A stretch of 64,000 nucleotides of DNA from Caenorhabditis elegans (Eukaryota > Nematoda > Chromadorea > Rhabditida > Rhabditidae): positions 13,888,001 to 13,952,000 of the forward strand of contig NC_003279.8 of assembly GCF_000002985.6 (NCBI RefSeq), read 5' to 3'. Of this stretch, positions 54,700 to 64,000 are shown piece after piece. Positions within the stretch are counted from its first letter, which is position 1, and the number at the start of each line of letters is the position of its first letter. A program made the position numbers and the translations under genes. The notes beneath the pieces are model-generated. The model was given only the letters and a program-made list of their open reading frames with translations, had not been told where the DNA came from and searched no databases.

Positions 54700-55349
54700 A
54701 GGAAAAATCGGAGGGAAAACTTGAATTTTTGCAAAAAATTGACCAATTTGGAGGTTTAAAAATCTTGAAAAATGACTGAAATCTAAAAAATGAGCTGAAA
54801 ATTTCCAAAATAATATCGGAAATTTTCCAGAAAAATAAGGCGAATTTACAGGAAAAATTCTGAAAAATTCCAAAAAAAAATTACGAAAAAAATATTTCGA
54901 AAAAATCACTAAAAATTCCAGAAAATCGGTCAACTTTGGAGGAAAAAATCCAGAAAAAATCACTAAAATTTTGAAAAAATCCAGGAAAAAAGGGCCAAAA
55001 ATAAATGAAATTGAGCTTAAAATTTCAAAAATTTCAATAAATTGGCCAACTTTGCAGGAAAAAAACAATTTAAAAAAATTGGGGAAAAATCACAAAAAAA
55101 CTATTCAAAATCGGGGAAAATTGGCCAATTCTCGAGGAAAAAATCCAGAACAAATCAGAAATTCTAGGAAAATTGAGCTTAAAAATACCAAAAAAAGCGG
55201 AAAAATTCCAAAAAATTGGCCAATTTCAGAGGCAAAAATCCAGGAAAAACTCTAAAAAATTTGGGGAAAAATCTATAAAAAATCACTAAAAATTGCAAGA
55301 AAAAAGGGAAAAAATCACAGAAAAATGGAGTGCCTAACAAAATAAAATC
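54700..55349. other. AT-rich region downstream of usp-3
   Basis: About 650 bp of gaaaaattcc/aaaaatcact-type sequence has no gene. It resembles the usp-3 introns in composition and is the source (or copy) of the sequence at 48511-49100. Confidence 0.6.
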
Positions 55350-58300
55350 CTAATCAATTTTTCGAATAATTTTCGTATACAGTAATACGTAGGCCTTCTG
55401 CTTTGAAACATGAGCTTCATCAACTCCTTTGACTACTGTATCATCAAATTGAAACCACCGGCCATTTCGTTTTCCAAATGCTATATAATGTCCCGAACCA
55501 CATCTGAAAATTGGGGAAAATTGGGGGTTTTTTGGCTTAAAATAGACTAAAAATGGGGTTTTTTCGGGAAAAAATGGTCGAAAATGGATTAAAATTCAAT
55601 TTTTTAAAGGAAAAATGCCGTTTTTGATCTTTTTTTCGGAGACTTTTAGGCTTAAAATATGCTGAAAAATTGGTCAAAAATCGCAAAAAAAATGGATGTT
55701 CTCAGGAAAAATGGCCTTTTTAAGCATTTTGCGGAGATTTTTAGGCTTAAATAGACTGAAAAATGGTTTTTTTTCCAAAAAAATTGGTCAAATATTCAAT
55801 TTTCTCAGGAAAAATTGCATTTTAGGCCTTTTTCGGAGATTTTTAGGCTTAAAATAGACTGAAAAATGAGGGTTTTCGAGCAAAAATTGGCCAAAAATTG
55901 AATTTTCTCGAGAAAAATCACATTTTCAACCTTTTTCGGAGATTTTCTAGCTGAAAAACGGTTTTTTTCCGGAAACAAATTGGGCAAAAATCGATGTAAA
56001 TTCAATTTTCTCAGGAAAAATGGCATTTTTTAGTCTTTTTCGGAGATTTTTAGGCTTAAAATAGACTGAAAAATGGGTTTCTATAGGCAAAAATTGATCA
56101 AAATCGGTAAAAATTCAATTTTCCTAGAAAAAACCTGATTTTTCTTTTTTTTTTTGCAGTTTTTCTGGCTGAAAAAATTGATCAAAAAGCCTTTCTGGCT
56201 TGAAATAAGCTTATAAATGCCATTTTCGGCAACAATTGGCCAAAAGTCGATGAAAATTGTATTTTTACGGAAAAATCTCGAAAAAATAGTGAAAACACAG
56301 ATTTTTAAGTCATTGGAGATTTACGGATTTACGCTTTTTAGGCTTATCTGACTCGAAGATGCTTTTTTTTCCGGAAAAATTGGTCAAAAATTGATGAAAA
56401 ATCAATTTTCTCGAGAAAAATCTCGAAAAAACACTGAAAAATCACATTTTTAAAGCCATTTCACTGGAAATTTAGTGTTAAAATTGATCAAAAGCCTCTA
56501 AAAATTCAATTTTCTCGGTACAAATCACATTTTTAACTTCATTTTCGGAGATTTTCAGGCTTAAAATAGAATGAAAATTGGTTTTTTTTCGGCAAAATTC
56601 CGCTAAAAGTCGCTTTTTCAGCCATTTTTCTCCATTTTTCGGTACTAACCCATATCCAATATGAACAATTATTGATTGAAGGCTGTAGGTACACGGTGCC
56701 TCGTCGCTATCCTGAAATTTCAGAAATTTTAGGTTAAAAATTTGTGATTTTTGGAGTTTTTCTTGGAAAAATGGATCGAAAAATTAATTTTTATCGGACG
56801 ATTTCGACCGAATCAAAATCTGGGAATTTTAGCTGTAAAAAAGCAGAAAATCCGGAATTTTTAGGTAATTTTTCGCTAAAAATACAGTAATTTGTTAAGT
56901 TTGAAGCGTTTTTTTACAGAAAAATCGGCTTAAAATTGTATTTTTTTAGTGAAAAATCAGATTTTCTATTGGAAAAAAGGCAGAAATTTCCAATTTTTCA
57001 TTGTTTTTGGCTGAAAAACACCTGGAAATTCAGCTATTTTCCACGAAAAAGTTCATTTTTATCGATTTCCAGAACATTTTCAGCATTTTAAATCTGAAAA
57101 TCATCGTTTTCAGTCGATTCAGTAATTTTAGGCTTAAAATTGACAATTTTTGGGGTTTTTCCTGAGAAAAAAGGTCTCAAAAATTGATTTTTTGAGCAAT
57201 TTCGACCGAAAATCTGGGAATTTTAAAATTTTTAGCTCTAAAAAAGCTGAAAATCAGGAATTTTGGGTGTTATCAGACAGAAAAATTGGCTTAAAATCGA
57301 TTCTTCAGCTGAAAAATTGCTGAAACCTTGAATTTTCGCGTTTTTCTGTCTAAAAATCAGTTTTTTCACAAAAAAAAAGTCAATTTTTAGACGTTTTCAG
57401 GCGATTTTCTCCATTTTTTCAGTGTAAAATCCAATTTTTCCACTAAAAAAACGCCGTACATCGGTCAAAAATTGCGTAACATCGAGTTGTCCCATCGGAA
57501 AATCGATAATCGCATCATTTTTTCCACCATTATCCCGAAATCGCTTCATATGGAGGCAGAGAACCTGAAAATATTCAAAATTTAGATAGAAAAACTGAAA
57601 ATTCTCATGATTTCAGTAATTTTTGATCGAAAAAATGGATTTTTTGAGACTTTTTTCTAGAAATTTGCTCAAAAATCGTCAATTTCTAGCAATTTTTTGG
57701 TTGAAAACCTGGATTTTCTAGTTTTTTTCCGGTGAAAAAATCTAGAAAATTAGGAATTTTTGCATTTTTGGACAGAAAATTGGTGAAAACTCGAAAAAAT
57801 CGGGATTTTCAGCGTTTTTCGGCCACTTTTCTCGATTTTTCATCAGAAATTTCGATAAAAACGGCTAATTTTCTCAATTTCCATGGTTTTTCAGTCGGAA
57901 AATGCCTGAAAATCAGCTTTTTCTCAGATTTTTGCTACATTTCCGGCTGGAAATCTCTCCGATTTTTGCCTTTTTTCCGGCAAAAAATTGGGAATTTCAG
58001 CGATTTTAGCCCAAACTTGGCTAAAAATCGACGTTTTTCAGTCGTTTTTCATGAAAAATAGGGTAAAAAATCGACAAAAATGCCGTATTTCTCAGATTTT
58101 TGCCATTTTTCAAGCTAAAAATTTGGAATTTCGACGTTTTTCAGCGATTTTCAGCGATTTTCAGTAATTTTTCATGTAAAATTCCGTTAAAAATGGGCAA
58201 AAATGTCATTTTTGCCACTTTTCCCGGCTACCTGTGGCAATTTCCTAATAAACATTTGCTTTGAGCACGTTTGTTTCGTTTTACACTTGGCGCATTCCGG

Positions 58301-61300
58301 TTTTTCGCCTTTTTCCAGCATTTCTAACTTGAAAAATGTGCTTAAACAATCGGAAAGTCGAACTTTTGACGCATTTCGTTGTGCTGGGATGTCCAGTGAG
58401 AGATCTGCAATGAAAATGGAATTTTTTAGCGATTTTTTGCACAAAAAATCGATAAACTATCGGAAAAATCTTTAATTTCAGCTAAAAAAAAGAAAAAAAA
58501 AAAAGACAGAATAATGGCTAGAATCATGAGATTTTTTAAAAATTTTCAAAAAAAATCCAAAATTTCTTCAAATTAATCACCAAAAATTGGCAGAAAATCT
58601 GAAAACTTCAGAATTTTTGAACAAAAATAAAAATTTTCAGCAAAATTTGCATTTTCAGGTGAAATTTAACCAATTTTTCCACATTTTTCAGAATATTAAC
58701 TCAATTTCGGACGGTTTTGGGTCCTTTTCGAGAATTTGTGATAATTTTTAGTGATATTAGTAAATTTTGGAGGGTTTAAACTGAAATTTCAAAGTTTTAA
58801 CCCAATTTTGCAGATTTTTAGTCATTTTTTCTCAATTTTCTCCAAATTTTCAGTGAATTTTAACGATTTTTAAGAGATTTTAACTGAAATATCCGAGTTT
58901 CAACAAATTTTTCTGATTTTGAGGGCATTTTTTGATGAATTTTATCTAATTTTTAGTGAATTACAACTATTCAGGCAGTTTTTATGCCAAATTTCCCGAG
59001 TTCTGACTCAATTTCGCTGGTTTTGGATCATTTTTCAGTGAATTTTCACTAATTTCCAGTAAATTCTACAGATTTCGGGGGATTTTTACTGAAATTTCTT
59101 AACTTTTATTCAATTTCACAGATTTCGGGTCAGTTTTCCAAAATTTTACCAATTTTGCCGTCTTTTAACTCATTTTTCAGTAAATTCTACAGACTTTTTT
59201 TGTTTTAATTCAATTTTGCAGATTTCTGATCATTTTTCACTGAATTTCTTTAAATTATAGTGAATTTAAACATTTAAGGGGGGTTTCAACCCGAATTTCC
59301 CGAGTTTTAACCAATTTTCCCGAGGTTTGGGTCATTTTTCCTCGATTTTCACTTATTTATTCCGAATTTTTCTGGTTTTTGGCCATTTTTCCCCGGATTT
59401 TCCACATTTTTCCTCGATTTCCGCCAATTTCTCACCCATAAACTCGTCAATTTTATTGCTACAATTGCGGCAAGTTTGACATATAACCGAGCTCTGTAGT
59501 GTCCCTTCAAAATATTTGGAAATTGGTGTATGCTTATCATCAGGCATTCCAGGCAATTTCCGGCATTTTCTCATTTCAGTATGCAGTGAATCCATGAAAT
59601 AACGCATAAATTCATGAGAATCGTGCTGTCGAAAGCCTCGAAATCGCGGACAAACTGATATAAAAGCCTCTCGAAACTCATTTGGAGCCGTTGGTTCACG
59701 GAAGCTGCGCGCCGATTGGGAGATCAACAATTTTCGATATTCGTCTGTTAAATAGCAATAATTCCCCCCGTTTTTCGGCTCTTTTTCGTCGTGAATATAG
59801 TCTTCTAGTGATGAAAGAGACATTATATATTCACGAAATTCCGATATTGATCTGAAAAATGTGAAAGTTAGACGGAAAATAGTGAAAAATTGAATTTTTT
59901 CGATGAAAAATAGGTAATTTTGGTTTAAAATTGATTTTTATCAATGAAAATTTTGAAAATTAGAGGGAAAATCAAGTTTTTTCGGTGAAAAACGTGGAAA
60001 ATGACTTTAAAAAAAGAGAAAAAAATTGGTTTTTTCTATACAAATTTTAAAAATAGGCGGAAAACGCGATAAAATAGTGAAAAATTGATTTTAAAAGTGA
60101 TTTTTTTGCATGGAAATTGGTTAAAAACGGTTTTTTCGGAGAAAAATCCGCGAAATAGTTGAAAATTGGCTGTAAAATGTAATGTTTGTGTTAAAAACCT
60201 CGAAAAATTGAGTTTTCAGTAGAAAATTAGGCAGTAAATGGGGTTTTTGTGCGGAAAATTTGACAAAATTGACTTTAAAATTGATTTTTTCAGTGAAAAT
60301 TGGTTAGAAACAGTTTTTTCTGAGAGAAATCCATAAAATAGTGGGAAATTGGCTATTAAATTAATTTTTCTATGAAAATCGGCAAATTTATAGTAAAAAT
60401 TTGCTTTTTTCGCTCAAAACTGAGGAAAAAGACTTTTAAATTGGATTTTTGTGTTAAAAACCTCTAAAAATTGAATTTTTTCCAGGAAAAATGTGCAAAA
60501 AGGGTTAAAAACTCTTGAAACTCTGGATTTTCCATCTAAAAACTGGAAAAATCACAGGAAATTACTCAATATGCGATTTTTAGGTTGAAATTGTGTATAA
60601 AAATTGAATTTTTCAACAAAAATTGAAATTAAAATAGGATTTTTGTAACAAAACCTGCAGAAACGACATTTTTTAGGTGAAAAAGTTAAATTTTCCATGA
60701 AAATCGGTATTTGGATTAAAAATCGGCATTTTTCTGTGAAATCACACATTTTATATCATTTTTAGGGCAAAAATTCAAATTTTTAGTTGAAATTTACGCA
60801 ATTTTCGCTATAAAAATACAATTTTCAGAAAAAATTGCCAAAAAAAAATGGATTTTTGAACCTCAAAAGGTGAATTTTACGCATTTTTAGCGTTAAAAAC
60901 GTAAAATTTACGATTTTTATTGAAAAAATGAGGCATTTTCCATGAAAAATAGCCTTTCACTGCTAGAAAACTGCATTTTTCACGTGAAAATCACAATTTC
61001 GGCTAATTTTCGATGATTTTCCCGATTTTTTGGGTCAAAAATCGCGTTTTTCACCAATTTTTCACACTTTCCAGGTGAAAAACGTACGCTAATGCTTAAA
61101 AAAGAAAAATTTTTGACGTTAAAACAGGAAATTTTACGCATTTTTCGGGTTTTTTTTTTAAATTTTAAGACCGGAAAACGCACAATTCACGAGTTTTCCG
61201 TGGTTTTCTGCAGAATTTTGCAATTTTCAACTAAAAAACGCAAAATATAAACTAATTTTTGCGTTTTCCTAACAATTTTCACGGAAAAATCACAATTTCT

Positions 61301-63628
61301 GCTCATTTTCGATGAAATTCTCAATTTTTAGGGTCAAAAATCGCGTTTTTCACCAATTTTTCACTCTCAAGGGGCGGAAAACACCCGATTTTCGCGCATG
61401 AATTTCGCATTTTCAGGGTCAAAAATGGCCGATTTTCATGTATTTCGGCTCAAAAAAGCCAATTTTTCACACTTTCGAGGTGAAAAACGTACGCTAATGC
61501 TTGTAAAACGGCATTCATAAAGCACGTATTTCCAACATTTCGCATTCCACGTGGCCTATAGGCAATTTCAGATGATGACGTGGCACCGCCGGACCCCGAT
61601 GACGTAGAATTTGTGGATGATAGTGTGACGTCATGAATTACGGCGGCTCCCTGCTGCTGCTGGAATGGTGGTGTATCGACGAACATTGGACTGACTTTTC
61701 CCTTTTTTCCACGTTTTTTCTTCGAATTTCGAGAAGCTGGAGCCACGTGGAGCTTTTGGGTGAATGTTGAGGCGACTGAGGTCACTGTTCTGAAAGAAAA
61801 TTGAGGATTTTTGAGTGGAAAATCGGAATTTTTTGGCTTTTTAGGTGGAAAAATGGATATTTGATGTTTTTTGGGCTGAAAAATCGGAATTTTTGAATAT
61901 TTTTAGGTGGAAAAGTGTGATTTTGCTCTAGAAAACGGAAGTTTTTATATGGAAAATTGGATTTTTTAATGTTTTTGTGCTGCTGAAAAATGGGAATTTT
62001 GGGGCTTTTTGGTTGAAAAACTGATTTTCTGAATTAAATTTGAAGATTTAACGCTGAAAAATCAACGTTTGGGAGCTTTTAAGTGGGAAATTGAGTTATT
62101 GTTACGTTTTTCTATTGAAAAACCGCGCATTTTTGAACATTTATAGTGGAAAAAATTGATTTTTCTACTGAAAATAGGAATTTTTGTGGATTTTTAGTGG
62201 GAAAAATGGATATTTGATGTTTTTTGGGCTGAAAAATCGGAATTTTTGAATATTTTTAGAAAAATGTGATTTTGCTCTAGAAAATGGAGGTTTTTCATTG
62301 AAAAATTAGTAAAAATATGAGGTTTTTGACGGAAAAATCGGATTTTTCGTGGGCTAAATGAATTTTTTGATGTTTTTTGTGCTGAAAAATCGGAAGTTTT
62401 GGGCTTTTTCATTGTGAAAACTGATTTTCTAAAATAAATTTAAAGTGTTAACGTTGAAAAATTCGGAATTTTTGGGCTGTTTAGGTGCAAAAACGGATTT
62501 TGAAGTTTTTTGTGCTGAAAGATCGGATTTTTTTGGCTTTTTAGGAGGAAAAATGGATTTTTGATGTTTTTTCCCCTGAAAAATCACAATTTAGGGGCTT
62601 TTTAGTGGGAAAAATGAATTTTATCGCAGAAATTGATGAGTTTCTGCCGAAAAATCGGAATTTTTCGGATTCTTAGGGCGAAATACGATTTTTTGATGTT
62701 TTTTCACCTGAAAATCGGAATTTTAGTGATTCTCGTGAGGAAAATAGGGTTCTGTTCAAGTTTTTGCGGAAAAAATGATTTCCCAATGGAAAATTAAAGT
62801 TTCTTCGATGAAAATTAGGATTTTCATTTTTTTTTTTAAGAAAAATAAATTTTTATGAGAAAACGAACGTTTTTGACTGAAAAATCAAAATTTTCAGAAA
62901 TTCCAGAGAGAAAAATGGAATTTCTGAGGAAAATTGGCGTTTTTTTCACTGAAAATCGCAATTTATCGGACTTTTCATGGGAAATACGATTTTTACGAGA
63001 ACTGTAACGTTTTTCAGTGGAAAATTCGATTTCTAGCAGGGTTTATCGATAAAATATCGGTTTTTAACCAATTTTTAGTCCATTTTCCTCGAAAAATACG
63101 CACTGAAAAGGCTGTGCCGGTATAGTCGGCCCGTCGCCTCCCTCCATAACGTCTTCCCGGTCGAAAAGGAGCTTCAGCGATTTTAGAACTCCATATAAAG
63201 ATGGCTCAAAGTCCAGTGACACTTCATCATCACAGGAATAGCAGTAAAGCTCGAAAGAAATGCAATCAATGACGACTGGGTGGCTGGTTTCTTCAAAATG
63301 ATGCAAAGCGTGGCCCGAGTCGTTTCTTCCGCACAGAATTCGTCCGCAAGTGAGGCACATCAGCGATTTATTGCAATTATCGCATTCGTCGCAGAAGGTT
63401 TTAATTATTTCCTGGTTTCTGGAAGAAAAACGAGTTTTTAAAGCTATTTTTAGCTTTTTTTAGCCATTTTCTAGCCAAATTTCTCAAAAAAACTCACTTC
63501 ACCACCTTCCCACGATTCGAATTTCCCTCCAAGAACAAATTATTGTCCTCCATGTCCTGTTTCTTGCGGAACATCCCCTTGGGCACACGCTCCACACAAT
63601 CTTCCGCCTTTATATGGGTGCAAAGCAT
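55350..63628 (-). CDS. usp-3: Ubiquitin carboxyl-terminal hydrolase USP-3
   Basis: USP3-type deubiquitinases remove ubiquitin from histones and other nuclear substrates. Eight exons, in phase: 63628-63498, 63418-63104, 61789-61493, 59851-59436, 58404-58232, 57564-57460, 56711-56650 and 55503-55350, 550 residues (human USP3 is 520). Residues 1-150 form a ZnF-UBP domain (MLCTHIKAEDC, FCDECDNCNKSLMCLTCGR, HALHHFEETSHP). The catalytic Cys is in NVGNTCFMNAV (about residue 238). The Q/D-box is FRQHDSHEFMRYFMDSL. Zinc-binding pairs are ICQTCRNC and ECAKC. The catalytic His is in GSGHYIAF (about 505) with Asp in RWFQFDD (about 520). The ATG follows tttttcag directly, so a spliced leader could be added there. 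The introns are low-complexity repeats. A partial inverted copy flanks the MULE at 41368-48509. Confidence 0.93.
55510..56640. repeat. Diverged ~115-bp tandem repeat in usp-3 last intron
   Basis: Units carry ttttcggagatttttaggctt, aaaatagactgaaaaatgg and attcaattttctcaggaaa, in about nine copies across the intron. It looks like local tandem growth of intron sequence, and open frames in it are not genes. Confidence 0.75.
61800..63060. repeat. Diverged tandem repeat in usp-3 second intron
   Basis: Units of 'gctgaaaaatcggaatttttggg' and 'ggaaaaatggatttttgatgtt' repeat through the intron. Two stretches (about 61852-61930 and 62205-62285) are nearly identical. Confidence 0.7.
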
Positions 63629-64000
63629 CTGAAAAAATTCGAAAATCAGTCAATTTGAGTGTGAGAGCAAAGTTTTGGCACTTAAAACGCGGATAAAAAA
63701 TCGATAATCAAGAAAAACAGCAAATTTTCGGCGGAAATCGAAGAAAAACCGAAAATCGAGTCGGAAAATCGGAAAAGTTTGGAAAAAAATAAAATCCATC
63801 GGACGAGATAGTGTGGGAAAGGTGGGGTGCAGCAGACGACGAGGCGGATGGGGGATGGGTCTCGCCACGAAGGGCGTGCGCCTTTAAACTGGAATTGTCG
63901 TTGGCCTAAAAAGTTTTCGCTCCTTTTTTCATTTTTCCCTCGAATTTTTGGGTGAATTTCTCATTTTTAGGCGAACTTTTCGGTTTTTTTTTCGAATTTT
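63629..64000. other. Upstream region of usp-3
   Basis: The acceptor-like cag immediately precedes the start codon (63629-63631 read on the minus strand). Further upstream is AT-rich sequence, then a more GC-rich stretch (63810-63890) with cgtgcgcctttaaactgg, which may belong to the promoter. No other gene is seen before the window ends. Confidence 0.45.

Noticed and set aside
55805..58061. Lysine/phenylalanine-rich frames in usp-3 introns
   Set aside because: They come from tandem AT-rich intron repeats and lie between well-supported usp-3 exons.

Overview
The window is nematode chromosomal DNA, almost certainly Caenorhabditis elegans. It has short introns with GTAAGT/TTTCAG borders and blocks of the nematode telomere hexamer TTAGGC inside introns. 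It carries a 1924-residue TRPN channel (trp-4) and the deubiquitinase usp-3 in the arrangement I associate with cosmid Y71A12B on chromosome I. The species and locus call rests on memory of those two genes, not on a search. The dense satellites, MITEs and foldbacks fit an autosome arm.

Layout. 1-6840: a repeat-rich block with a short DNA transposon (627-2159, 8-bp target duplication). It abuts a nearly perfect 4.27-kb palindrome (2160-6431, 42-bp spacer). Each palindrome arm carries a USP-protease fragment and an Argonaute L1/PAZ fragment. 6840-11168: intergenic, with a tRNA-like inverted pair, a foldback MITE and a 'gtgggcggagcct' repeat. 11169-25854 (+): trp-4, 24 exons, introns holding telomeric and 'ggaccaaggtta' arrays and a GC-rich MITE. 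26000-27560: nested TTTAAA-flanked MITEs. 27563-34122 (+): two paralogous secreted proteins with a PAN-like/CW domain followed by a C-type lectin-like domain. 34123-39830: minisatellites, a perfect UUCG hairpin, and a duplicated small secreted-protein gene (one copy broken at 35398-35678, one open at 39135-39548, both minus). 40008-40739 (-): an 89-residue histone-fold protein. 41368-48509: an autonomous Mutator-like element (MULE) encoding an intact-looking 912-residue transposase. It sits inside an inverted partial copy of usp-3 and its downstream DNA. 48511-50310: the rest of that copy plus a cluster of tRNA-like repeats. 50411-53863 (+): an unrecognised protein with two zinc-finger motifs. 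54180-55340: more tRNA-like repeats and usp-3 downstream DNA. 55350-63628 (-): usp-3, 8 exons, 550 residues, apparently complete.

How the parts relate. The host genes are independent units and no operon is evident. The strongest theme is DNA rearrangement. The two elements at 627 and 41368 share ends beginning GGCAAA and internal TTGACTAC-type repeats, so the autonomous MULE may mobilise the short one. The palindrome edge falls exactly on the short element's target duplication. A usp-3 fragment has been copied in inverted orientation and split by the MULE. The palindrome could fold, if transcribed, into a 2.1-kb dsRNA carrying Argonaute and USP sequence.

Exon coordinates were read by eye from splice consensus and reading frame. 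They are internally consistent in phase but unconfirmed by transcripts.
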